Virus record (IMG/VR): IMGVR_UViG_3300045902_000154
Coordinates: 1-31,135 of that record
Length of the DNA: 31,135 nt
Source of the DNA: a virus
Reading direction: 5' to 3' (one strand)
This document shows positions 6,940 to 14,067 of the stretch, piece by piece (position 1 is the first letter of the stretch; the number at the start of each line of letters is the position of its first letter). Under the pieces are notes generated by a model that worked only from the letters and a program-made list of their open reading frames with translations, searched no databases and had not been told where the DNA came from. Both the position numbers and the translations under genes were made by a program.

Positions 6940-7041
6940 CTAGTCCCGATCGAATATCAGTATCCCCAGCCACCCGATCATGATGGCCAGCAACATGCCA
7001 GACAGCATGCCCAACACATACTCGATTCCGTAGTCACTCAT
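6940..7041 (-). CDS. 33-aa single-TM peptide
   Basis: A short frame starting ATG at 7041 with GAGGTG 5 bases upstream and ending TAG at 6940. The peptide is MSDYGIEYV followed by a long hydrophobic stretch (about 10-30) and a charged end (DRD), so it is probably a membrane microprotein. It is the first gene after the long non-coding region and so could be the first gene of the accessory operon. It may be a holin or antiholin, or simply a leader peptide. The strong SD and hydrophobicity support it; no homology is claimed. Confidence 0.6.
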   Translation of the reverse strand: MSDYGIEYVLGMLSGMLLAIMIGWLGILIFDRD

Positions 7042-7120
7042 GATGCACCTCAAAAGACTGTAGATTGATACCCAAACTCGACCACACATAATTCTGCAAA
7101 TTGTCGGCAATGCCTGAGCG

Positions 7121-7145
7121 CACCGACCCCGCAGAGGGGTCGGTG
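7121..7145 (-). ncRNA. Perfect 10-bp stem-loop
   Basis: CACCGACCCC at 7121-7130 pairs perfectly with GGGGTCGGTG at 7136-7145 around a 5-base loop. The stem is GC-rich and would be very stable. No T-run follows on either strand, so it is not a standard intrinsic terminator; it could be an attenuator, an RNA end or an RNA-protein binding site. Confidence 0.7.
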
Positions 7146-7279
7146 ATCCTGCAAACCGCCGTAAGCCGTCGCTTCGATCGTCACTGGTTTTGATTACGCA
7201 GTCGTAACGATACCCGTCACTGCGCCCTCAGTCTCTCGACTGGACCAGGCCGTTCGTCGTCACCTCACCTGATCGCGGG

Positions 7280-7303
7280 AGCTGCATCGTATCGGCTGCA
7301 GCT
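7280..7303. repeat. 7-bp inverted repeat (AGCTGCA/TGCAGCT)
   Basis: Arms at 7280-7286 and 7297-7303 are perfect reverse complements with a 10-base loop. It is adjacent to another stem-loop at 7308-7347, so the two together could fold into a compact RNA or serve as protein-binding sites in DNA. Confidence 0.55.
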
Positions 7304-7307
7304 GCGT

Positions 7308-7347
7308 GCCTGACTCCAGCTGTTACGCTGGTGATGCCACGTCAGGC
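7308..7347. repeat. Nested stem-loop (GCCTGAC/GTCAGGC with inner CCAGC/GCTGG)
   Basis: Outer arms at 7308-7314 and 7341-7347 are perfectly complementary, and an inner pair at 7316-7320 and 7327-7331 closes a 6-base loop. It lies just downstream of the end of the GNAT gene on the minus strand and may be a transcript-end structure or part of a non-coding RNA. Confidence 0.55.
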
Positions 7348-7376
7348 AATGGCTCTGGTTGTTCCGCTAATCAGGT

Positions 7377-7868
7377 CTATTGCCGCTGCTGTTCCCGCCT
7401 CTTTTGCAATGGGTATGTCGAGCCGTCCCACTCGAACACGATCACGTCATGACCGTCCAACTCGTGACTACCAATTGACCGCCAGCCGAACTCACGCAGG
7501 AACAGCTGGCCGTCGAGGTTCACACCCATCACGGTTGATTGCACCGACTCAATTCTGCTGGGAAGCTCCATCGTAAGGCACCGCTGCAGCAACTGCGATC
7601 CGATCCCCTGCCGCCTGTTCTCTGGGCGCACGCAGACATCAATAAACGCAATCGGACCACAGCAATCAACACGTCCAAAGCCATACACATCCGCGCCGCA
7701 ATCAACCCACACAACAACACTCTGCGTCCTGTCCCGCAATGCGTCCCTGAGCAGTTTCCGTCCGTTGTAAAGGTCTCCGTAGCAAGCGTGATCCAGCAGG
7801 CAGATATCGTCCAGATCCTTGCGAGTTGCCGTCCGCACATGCATCCACGGATTATTGAACCGCCTCAT
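7377..7868 (-). CDS. GNAT-family N-acetyltransferase
   Basis: A 163-residue acetyltransferase of the GCN5-related type. The N-terminal part (MHVRTATRKDLDDICLLDHACYG) is the usual first strand and helix, and the acetyl-CoA-binding motif A is visible as VCVRPENRRQGIGSQLLQRCL, with R-x-x-G-x-G as RRQGIG. The C-terminal strand GVNLDGQLFLREFGWRSIG is typical of RimI-like members. The ATG at 7868 overlaps the upstream stop as ATGA; longer starts would run through that gene. The substrate could be a protein N-terminus, a small molecule or a toxin. Phage GNATs can modify host proteins or antibiotics, but nothing here tells which. Confidence 0.85.
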   Translation of the reverse strand: MRRFNNPWMHVRTATRKDLDDICLLDHACYGDLYNGRKLLRDALRDRTQSVVVWVDCGADVYGFGRVDCCGPIAFIDVCVRPENRRQGIGSQLLQRCLTMELPSRIESVQSTVMGVNLDGQLFLREFGWRSIGSHELDGHDVIVFEWDGSTYPLQKRREQQRQ

Positions 7869-8392
7869 GATGCGTCTCCCGTCCGTTTTGCACGCTGTTC
7901 CTTGATCCGAAACAGCCTTTCCCACCGCTTGCCACCGAAGCCAGTTGCCTTCCCATTCAGACGCCGGGCCTCTCCATCCTCTCGCAACGTCCGGGCAATC
8001 GCATCGATCAGTTTCTCTTTCCCCTGCCGAACGACACCCAGCAGCACGCACATATTCTGCTCGTGCTCGTGACCCCATTCCCGATTCGTCAGGCCGTCGA
8101 TAATCAGCCTGATGTGCGAATCGAAATCAGCAGCAGGCATCTTCTCCCGATGCTCCTCCGACGCCAAATAAAGCCCGAGGCACACCCACTGCAACGCCTC
8201 CTCACGCTCGATGTATTCTGCCATGTCCAGCTCTATTGCCTTTCGCTCCAAACCGATCACAGCCTGATCACGCTCACGCAGGCTCATCCACTGCTCGACC
8301 ATCCTGAATCGAGTATGCAACTGCTCCCAGTCCGACCAGTCGCGGCACTCGTTCAGGCACTGAAAAAAACGCTCAACCCGGATCTGGCTCAT
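7865..8392 (-). CDS. Hypothetical phage protein, 175 aa
   Basis: A largely helical, charged protein (ERFFQCLNECRDWSDWEQLHTRF..., ending KRWERLFRIKEQRAKR). There is no signal peptide or membrane segment. The ATG overlaps the stop of the preceding gene as ATGA, and its stop overlaps the GNAT gene. It lies in the recombination and replication block, so a DNA-metabolism or regulatory role is plausible, but the family is not recognised. Confidence 0.65.
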   Translation of the reverse strand: MSQIRVERFFQCLNECRDWSDWEQLHTRFRMVEQWMSLRERDQAVIGLERKAIELDMAEYIEREEALQWVCLGLYLASEEHREKMPAADFDSHIRLIIDGLTNREWGHEHEQNMCVLLGVVRQGKEKLIDAIARTLREDGEARRLNGKATGFGGKRWERLFRIKEQRAKRTGDAS

Positions 8393-8796
8393 GCATGCTC
8401 CGACTTAAACACGGCCTTCGAACCAAGCCGCTTCAGGAGCGATTTCCGCAGCGGTGTCCCAGCTGCAGGAATGACCCGCACAGCAATCACGTTGTCACCG
8501 AATGCTTCCACAACCCGGACCTGCAGCGTGATCGTTTTGCCGATCCACGCTGACCCCGGCGGATGCCCAGTGATTAAATGCACCAGCCTCATGTTCGTAT
8601 CACACATCGCCAGTTGCTTAGACTTGCCAGCGAACCGGAGAATCCATTTATCGACCGGCTTGCCATTCGCCGCCCGAATCGTTCCCGGCTCGATGACCTC
8701 GCTGATCTGCACTTTGACAGTCTGAAACTGGCCACCCTGCAGCAGGTCTTCGGCGTAGAGGAAATCGGTACCGTACTCGAATTTCGAATCACTCAT
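8389..8796 (-). CDS. Hypothetical phage protein with beta-rich core, 135 aa
   Basis: The ATG at 8796 is preferred because GAGGAG lies about 7 bases upstream and it overlaps the upstream stop by 8 bases; longer starts run back into that gene. The sequence alternates hydrophobic strands (FQTVKVQISEVIEP, KWILRFAGKSKQLAM, GKTITLQVRVVEAFGDNVIAVRVIP) and ends in a basic tail. This resembles a common small phage protein of recombination gene clusters, whose members contain ...WIGKxIxLxV...GxxVxAxRIxP. A nucleic-acid-binding role is inferred from the neighbours, not from a known motif. Confidence 0.65.
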   Translation of the reverse strand: MSDSKFEYGTDFLYAEDLLQGGQFQTVKVQISEVIEPGTIRAANGKPVDKWILRFAGKSKQLAMCDTNMRLVHLITGHPPGSAWIGKTITLQVRVVEAFGDNVIAVRVIPAAGTPLRKSLLKRLGSKAVFKSEHA

Positions 8797-8986
8797 CGAT
8801 CCGCTCCTCGCAAGGGCTAGCAAGATGTTTGCGGAGATCACTTGCCACACGCAGCCATGTCTCCTCTGACACATATCGACCGTTGATCAGGCCGACTTTC
8901 ACTGCCGCTCCCGGACCGTGCCGCTCCATCGATTTGAATGGTTCAATCACGTCCACCAGATCCAGAGTTTTGAAACGAATCAGCAT
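8789..8986 (-). CDS. Hypothetical protein, 65 aa
   Basis: The start at ATG 8986 is chosen over an upstream in-frame start at 9013, because GAGGTG lies 5 bases before it and the upstream RusA-like gene has ended by 8994. The protein has a beta-like start (MLIRFKTLDLVDVIEP), a Gly-containing middle (AAVKVGLINGRYVSEETW) and a C-terminal helix. No family is recognised. It may be a small accessory protein of the recombination block. Confidence 0.6.
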   Translation of the reverse strand: MLIRFKTLDLVDVIEPFKSMERHGPGAAVKVGLINGRYVSEETWLRVASDLRKHLASPCEERIDE

Positions 8987-8993
8987 AGGCACC

Positions 8994-9365
8994 TCACTGT
9001 TGGTCAAACTCAAAAATCACATCAACAGCCGGTCCGCATTTTCTCCGGCTGCTGTCCTGCTCACCGATCACACCCGTGACCCATTTCGGGCCGTCGTCAT
9101 GCAACAGCCCGACCGCCACCATCGCATCTTCAATTTCCTTCCAATTGCCACGCAACACCGAGCTGAAGTCCCATAGCCGTTGACCCGGACCCAGCACACG
9201 CACCACCCGGATTCGAACCGGCGAGCTAAACGGACGCATGCAACAGATCATAGACCGCAGCAACGACTCGGCCAGATTGCGAGTTTTATTACTACGCCAG
9301 AACGCATGCCCACGCCCATCGTTGTTGTTCGTTAATTCCATCGGCAACGGAAACACGATCCTCAT
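8994..9365 (-). CDS. RusA-like Holliday-junction resolvase candidate
   Basis: A 123-residue protein with the size and N-terminal start (MRIVFPLPMELTNN) of RusA-type endonucleases. The conserved RusA core (D-x-D-N-x-x-K ... D-D) would correspond to the region LWDFSSVLRGNWKEIEDAMVAVGLLHDDGPKW, but the DxDN motif is not intact, which weakens the call. RusA resolves branched DNA during phage recombination and packaging. The context supports it: it overlaps (ATGA) the RecE-like nuclease gene and lies in a recombination cluster. It may be a divergent or specialised member. Confidence 0.5.
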   Translation of the reverse strand: MRIVFPLPMELTNNNDGRGHAFWRSNKTRNLAESLLRSMICCMRPFSSPVRIRVVRVLGPGQRLWDFSSVLRGNWKEIEDAMVAVGLLHDDGPKWVTGVIGEQDSSRRKCGPAVDVIFEFDQQ

Positions 9366-10174
9366 GCGTCATCCTCATCGAAAACGTCCATCTCTCCCGA
9401 GTACGCATAGGCCGGCAATTCGAGCTGCTGCAGGTCGTCCGCAATCCCCGGGAAATGGCCAGTCTCCACGCACTCGGCAACACGCTCGATGATGCCGCTC
9501 GCGATCTTCCAGCCCTCTTCCAGTTGATGCTCCGACATCTCGTAAACCACCACATCAAACGGCGGTTTCTTCTCTGCCGCGACAAACAGAACCTTGCCGG
9601 GATCTTTGCCAGTCGTCTCCCGGAACCATCGCCAGTAACAAGCCATTTTGACGTGATAGCCGAACGATGCAGCCGACGCACCGAACTGATACGCCCGCGC
9701 ATCCCGGCACGTCTTCAGATCCATCAGGCAATTAAACCCCGGCGTCGTACCGATCCAGTCGATACGCCCCTTGCAACGCAGGCCATGCTCCACCGTCTGC
9801 ACCGTGTACTCAAACAACCCCTGCTCGATATAGCGTTGCACCAGCGGATGCTTCACCACGCTCTGAGCCACAGCCGCAGCCGCTTCCGATTGCTTCTCTG
9901 TCATGATCAATCGGCCTGCATTCTCCGCCTGAAAAGACACCCACTCCTTGCCGCGACGCACGCCATCCCACACCGCCACTTCATCCAGCACACGGTCCGG
10001 TTCGAAGCACAACATATGCGTCAATGTCCCGATGCGCATATCGTCCGTCTCCTCTCCGGGATTGTTCCACGCATGCAACAGGTGCTTCATCGAGACCCGC
10101 CCGTGAACCAACGTCGACGGATTCAGCGCCTTGATTTTGCGGTACTCGGCAAACGTGATATCTGGTCTCTGCAT
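9362..10174 (-). CDS. RecE/YqaJ-like PD-(D/E)XK exonuclease
   Basis: A 270-residue nuclease of the phage RecE/lambda-exonuclease superfamily. The order of motifs fits: a G-T-x-x-H motif at 49-53 (GTLTHML), Asp139 in CKGRIDW, then D152-x-K154 in LMDLKTCRDA, followed by the Q/Y helix (AYQFGASAASFGYHVKMACYWRWF). Such enzymes resect dsDNA ends 5' to 3' for single-strand annealing recombination. The SD AGGAG at good distance from the ATG overlaps the helicase stop codon. The partner annealase (RecT/Erf) is not recognised in the window. Confidence 0.85.
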   Translation of the reverse strand: MQRPDITFAEYRKIKALNPSTLVHGRVSMKHLLHAWNNPGEETDDMRIGTLTHMLCFEPDRVLDEVAVWDGVRRGKEWVSFQAENAGRLIMTEKQSEAAAAVAQSVVKHPLVQRYIEQGLFEYTVQTVEHGLRCKGRIDWIGTTPGFNCLMDLKTCRDARAYQFGASAASFGYHVKMACYWRWFRETTGKDPGKVLFVAAEKKPPFDVVVYEMSEHQLEEGWKIASGIIERVAECVETGHFPGIADDLQQLELPAYAYSGEMDVFDEDDA

Positions 10175-10185
10175 CGATCATTCTC

Positions 10186-12135
10186 CTAAAACGCTGCATC
10201 ATCGTAGTTATCAGATCGCACCTGCTGCGGTCTGCTGTTCTGTCTCGCCATCGCCTTGGCTGCGGAGTCCGAAATCGTCTCCCACTTGCCGTTATCATTC
10301 TTCCGGACCCAGCCCTGTTCACGCTCCACACGCTGGCCAGTGACCGCACATCGCCCGGCAAACTTATTGCGGATCAGCCCTTTGATCGGCGCACCATTCG
10401 ATTGCTTCTTGATATAGGCATCAATCACCGCCGTCGCCTGTTTTTTGCTATACGCCATCGCCGTTGCCGGATCGACGCCGTACATCTTCACCAGCAGATT
10501 CACTTGCTTCTGCGTTGCCCCAGTCGGTGTCGGCTTGTAATCGGCAAAGGCATCAAACCTCTTGCCCATGAACATCGGAACCGGATCGCGTGTATATTCA
10601 CCAGCAGACGCATAGACTCCCGACGCCTTGACCCGACGCTCCTCCTCAGCCCGTTCCCGAGCCTCACGCATCTTCCGGGCCTTCTCTTCAGCCTCGGCTA
10701 ATCGCTCCTCTCTCGTCTGCGTAATCAGCGCCTGCATGTCCGCCGCTACCTGATCACGCAACGCCCGATCCATCGCCGCCAATAGATCCTCGTCATCCAG
10801 CGGCAATCCACTCAACACACTACCCAATGTCTGCTGCTTCAACGCACCCGATGCGCCCACGAAATCCATCACAAGGCAGAACGGTTTAGCACTCGCTGCA
10901 ATCGCCGCCCGCCGCTTCTCGGCAGTCTCCGGACCGTCCACAGTTCCCGGCAACGGTCGCGTCCCCCGCCCGATCATCTGCAGGTAGAGAGACTCCGATT
11001 TCGTAGGCCGTGCAATCGCCACAATCTCGATCTGCTGCAGGTCAAATCCCTCAGTGCAGACCCCGCAATTCACAAGACCGACCGATTCACCGGACCGCAT
11101 TCGCTTGAGAATCCTGCGCCGTTCATCGTCATTCGTGTTACCCAACAGCAATTCGATTCTGCCGTTGAGATGAGGGTAAGAATCCAGCTCAGAAGCCAGT
11201 TTCTCCGCATGCGCCACCGAGGCCGCAAACACGATGAATGTCTTGCCACCCTTCGCCTCGTTCGCGACCGGATACGCCACCTCATGCAGCAGCCGCTTCT
11301 CCTCGTCTGCACTTCCACCGAGATAGGCCTTCTCAAGATCTTCTTCGCGAAAGTCACCGCCCCGCGTCTTCTCAATCGACGCAGAGAACTTCAACGACTC
11401 GCACCGCACGAACATCTGCCGCAGCGGAACCAGCCAGCCCTCGTCAATCGCGACCGGTAACGGGATTTTGTCCCACGCCTCATCGAATATGTTGTGCATC
11501 CCGACATCATCAGCACGCCGTGGAGTTGCCGTCACACCGAGATGCCGCACGTCCGGATTCTGCGTGAACCACTGATAGACCTGCCGATACATGCGGGCAG
11601 TTGCGTGATGCGCTTCATCCGTCACGATCAGCGAAAAGTCACCCGGATGAAACTGTTCGTATCGCGGAACCTTGCCACGCCCGCCGCAATATGCACAGGC
11701 CGCATCGTTCAACTGGCCAGTTCCCCTGCATGGTCCACATCGTTTCTTGGACACCAGCGTCTGCACCGATGCACAGACCACTTCTGCAGCCCTCGATGCC
11801 GTATTGTCGGCCATCTCCAGTTCGCCGGACATCCCAGCCCGAGCACTATGCCCGACCGCCTGCGTGAGCAGCTCCCGACGATGGGCCAACAGCAGGATCC
11901 GCTTGCCGTTCGCCTTCGCCCAGCGTCTCATGACCTCCGCAAATACAACGCTTTTCCCGGTTCCAGTCGGCAGCACCACCAGAGTCGATTTAATGCCGGA
12001 CATGAACTGCTCGATCGACCAGCAGACGGCATCGATCTGGTACGGTCGCAGGGTGATTGCCGCGTTCCGTGCAGCCTCTGCGCGCAGGGCCTCTACGTCG
12101 ACGATCTTCGGTTCGAACAGTTCATGCTGCCGCAT
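10186..12135 (-). CDS. SF2 DEAH-type helicase with inserted zinc module
   Basis: A 649-residue superfamily 2 helicase. It has Walker A PTGTGKS (56-62), DEAH (173-176), TATPRRAD at about 202-209 and motif VI QMIGRGTRPLPG. Between motifs Ia and II sits an insert with two Cys pairs, CGPCRGTG (133-140) and CAYCGGRG (147-154), resembling the CxxCxGxG zinc units of DnaJ. The C-terminal part after about 480 is a long charged helix (EERLAEAEEKARKMREARERAEEERR) and a small basic domain. Restriction-helicase-like phage proteins of this kind usually serve replication or recombination. The ATG has a GGAG about 8 bases upstream. Confidence 0.87.
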   Translation of the reverse strand: MRQHELFEPKIVDVEALRAEAARNAAITLRPYQIDAVCWSIEQFMSGIKSTLVVLPTGTGKSVVFAEVMRRWAKANGKRILLLAHRRELLTQAVGHSARAGMSGELEMADNTASRAAEVVCASVQTLVSKKRCGPCRGTGQLNDAACAYCGGRGKVPRYEQFHPGDFSLIVTDEAHHATARMYRQVYQWFTQNPDVRHLGVTATPRRADDVGMHNIFDEAWDKIPLPVAIDEGWLVPLRQMFVRCESLKFSASIEKTRGGDFREEDLEKAYLGGSADEEKRLLHEVAYPVANEAKGGKTFIVFAASVAHAEKLASELDSYPHLNGRIELLLGNTNDDERRRILKRMRSGESVGLVNCGVCTEGFDLQQIEIVAIARPTKSESLYLQMIGRGTRPLPGTVDGPETAEKRRAAIAASAKPFCLVMDFVGASGALKQQTLGSVLSGLPLDDEDLLAAMDRALRDQVAADMQALITQTREERLAEAEEKARKMREARERAEEERRVKASGVYASAGEYTRDPVPMFMGKRFDAFADYKPTPTGATQKQVNLLVKMYGVDPATAMAYSKKQATAVIDAYIKKQSNGAPIKGLIRNKFAGRCAVTGQRVEREQGWVRKNDNGKWETISDSAAKAMARQNSRPQQVRSDNYDDAAF

Positions 12136-12140
12136 CGCCG

Positions 12141-13070
12141 TTACTCCATCTTCGCGCCGCGTGCAATCAACGCCTGTTTGACCTTATTCGACATAATGAC
12201 GCCGCGACGTAGCCATCCCAGATTGCGACACGACACGCAACCGGACCCATCGCACATCGGGCACGTTGTCCAGAACCTCGCACACGCTAGACCAGCATCC
12301 AGATTGTCGACCTCCAGTTCCTGCGGGAGATGCTCACCACCACGCAGACCGCGTAACCGCTTCAGTTCCCTTTTGACGCCCGACACCATCGACCGCAGAT
12401 TCGTGATTGCCGCCGATGTCTGCGCCACCTCGTGAATCGACTCCGGAATCACCAGCCCGAGTTCGTCTCGCAACTCCTCCTTGACCGGCTCTGACTTCGG
12501 GGCCGGAAACAGTTTCTCGCGTGCAGCTCGGACAGATTTCGCGGTCAGCTTCGATCCGTCCGCTTGTGCCGCTTCCAGCACGGCGTTGATCTGGTCCCGA
12601 GTCAGTCCGGAAAGCTCGCGCGTGACTCGCTCCGGAAGTTCCAGCCTCTGTTTCCGCTCGGCTGGCTTAGTCTCTCCGTTTTTGTCGCCAGTTTTGTATC
12701 CCAAGGGATACAAAACTACCCCATCTTCACTTTTCGGCTTCCCTAGATTTCCATTTTGCTCCGCTTCGCTTGAATCGTCCGGCTCTGAATCGGCTCCTTC
12801 ATCGCTGGCCACATCACCGGCTATCAACGCCAGCACCTCAATGTGCATGATCTGGCGATGAGCCCACAACCGCCCCTTGTTCAGCTTCTCTCGGCAATAC
12901 TGCTCAAACGTCGGATACTCAGCCCGATACAGCTTCTCGTCTCGGATCACCTGCAACGCACGGGCCACCATCTCACCGCCACGATTGATGTCCGCCTCGC
13001 ACGCCTCCAGTTTCCGAGCCTCCGCCACGCTCAACTCGACCGACACACTCACCTGCAGTTGTTTACCCAT
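12141..13070 (-). CDS. ParB-like/replication-associated DNA-binding protein
   Basis: A 309-residue protein. The N-terminal region (about 40-90) contains the common plasmid and phage pattern of a helix followed by LYRxxYPTFEQYCREKLNKGRLWAHRQI, seen in ParB-like and replication-associated proteins with HTH-type DNA recognition. The middle is charged and disordered (EGADSEPDDSSEAEQN). The C-terminal third has a coiled-coil-like helix and a zinc-like motif CPMCDGSGCVSC. It lies between the HTH protein and the helicase, six bases upstream of the latter. A role in origin recognition or helicase loading is inferred. The match is a pattern rather than a confirmed family hit. Confidence 0.6.
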   Translation of the reverse strand: MGKQLQVSVSVELSVAEARKLEACEADINRGGEMVARALQVIRDEKLYRAEYPTFEQYCREKLNKGRLWAHRQIMHIEVLALIAGDVASDEGADSEPDDSSEAEQNGNLGKPKSEDGVVLYPLGYKTGDKNGETKPAERKQRLELPERVTRELSGLTRDQINAVLEAAQADGSKLTAKSVRAAREKLFPAPKSEPVKEELRDELGLVIPESIHEVAQTSAAITNLRSMVSGVKRELKRLRGLRGGEHLPQELEVDNLDAGLACARFWTTCPMCDGSGCVSCRNLGWLRRGVIMSNKVKQALIARGAKME

Positions 13071-13141
13071 TGAAATCCATCATCGCCAAGACACGAAATC
13101 AGCCAGAGCCGGATGGTAGACTGCAAACGGACCCGGACCAC

Positions 13142-13966
13142 TTACGATTCCGGATTTTTTCGCTGCACACGCCTCGCCCAGTCCGGGGCCACGAACTTCT
13201 CGTACGGAACCCAAAACATGCGGTCCTGTTTTCCGGTCCGATAAACCCGCTTGGCGTACCGATAAGCCCGCACCGTGTTCGATACGTCGCGCGGATGCAC
13301 ACCCATTGCAGCGCCCACATCGCGAGCCATGTAGCCACAGACCAGCAGATGGCTATAGCACGCAGCCAGCAGCGGAACCATACGCTTTTCCGCCAGCCGA
13401 ACCTGCTTCGATGCGAACAAGTGCGCCGGATCAACTCCATGCTGTGACGACCACCGGAACACGTCCGTGTAAATCAACGCAAATTCACCGACCGCCGCAA
13501 TTGACTCGTAAGCTATTTTCGCCCGCTCGACAACATCCAGTTTCGGCGCGAACTTCGCCATGTACTGCTGATGCTCCGTCAACTCACGATCAATGCGGGC
13601 CTGAGCTTCCATCGCCAGCCACTCGCGATACAGATTGCACAGCCGCTCGAATCTCGGCAGACCACTCCACTGAGACAGAAACGATTCTCGAGCATCTTCC
13701 GGTTCAACGCCGCTGTATTCGCAGAGCCAACTGTATTTGATCCGATCATTCTCCGGCCACGCATCATGCAGCCACCGCAACGCAAACAGAGCGTGCTTCA
13801 GGGCCTCTTTCTGCACCGGCGTTGTGTCACGCGGCCTGCATTGCGGATTCGTCCCGCAGTAGAGATCGATATCCATTTTGGCGATGTGCAGGACCGCCAT
13901 CAGGGTATTGTGCAGGCCGTCCATGTCCGCCCGCTTGAGATCGACAGGGTAATTGACCGCGTGCAT
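13142..13966 (-). CDS. Hypothetical protein with HTH-like segment, 274 aa
   Basis: The start at ATG 13966 is chosen because AGGAG lies just upstream and it gives the full-length frame. A 31-bp duplication just upstream creates a second, out-of-frame start with the same SD. The protein is mostly helical (HALFALRWLHDAW..., LCNLYREWLAMEAQARIDREL). Its C-terminal region (HLLVCGYMARDVGAAMGVHPRDVSNTVRAYRYAKR) resembles a helix-turn-helix, which suggests a DNA-binding or regulatory role. I do not recognise the family. It is the first gene of the DNA-metabolism block, separated from the glycosyltransferase by about 100 bases. Confidence 0.65.
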   Translation of the reverse strand: MHAVNYPVDLKRADMDGLHNTLMAVLHIAKMDIDLYCGTNPQCRPRDTTPVQKEALKHALFALRWLHDAWPENDRIKYSWLCEYSGVEPEDARESFLSQWSGLPRFERLCNLYREWLAMEAQARIDRELTEHQQYMAKFAPKLDVVERAKIAYESIAAVGEFALIYTDVFRWSSQHGVDPAHLFASKQVRLAEKRMVPLLAACYSHLLVCGYMARDVGAAMGVHPRDVSNTVRAYRYAKRVYRTGKQDRMFWVPYEKFVAPDWARRVQRKNPES

Positions 13967-14011
13967 TTCGGCTCCTGCTGTAATTGACCGCGTGCATTTC
14001 GGCTCCTGCTG
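13950..14011 (-). repeat. 31-bp perfect tandem duplication of a translation start
   Basis: Two identical 31-base copies, 13950-13980 and 13981-14011. Each carries, on the minus strand, an AGGAG Shine-Dalgarno followed by ATG CAC GCG GTC AAT TA. As 31 is not a multiple of three, the upstream ATG reads out of frame (starting MHAVNYSRSR), while the downstream ATG gives the real gene. Two adjacent initiation sites thus compete. Confidence 0.9.
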
Positions 14012-14067
14012 GGTAATCGTTCCGTGTCCGATGGTAGACCGCAGCAGGCATCCGGCAACACGCCATT

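Larger units (their letters stand above)
7042..7376 (-). other. Structured non-coding region upstream of the accessory operon
   Basis: About 335 bases with no convincing gene on either strand. It holds at least three clear stem-loops, annotated separately, and a short one at 7229-7242 (5-bp stem CAGTC/GACTG, 4-base loop). The octamer CGTCACTG occurs twice. I see no tRNA and no confident sigma70-like promoter, although the promoter of the downstream operon should lie here, since from 7041 leftward genes follow with gaps of 47 bases or less. Possible roles: leader or attenuator, small RNA gene, or replication origin. Confidence 0.55.

Noticed and set aside
7121-7145. Intrinsic terminator
   Set aside because: The stem is strong but no T-run follows on either strand; kept as a hairpin only.
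7146-7376. tRNA gene
   Set aside because: Several stems are present, but I find no T-loop motif, anticodon arm arrangement or CCA-like end.
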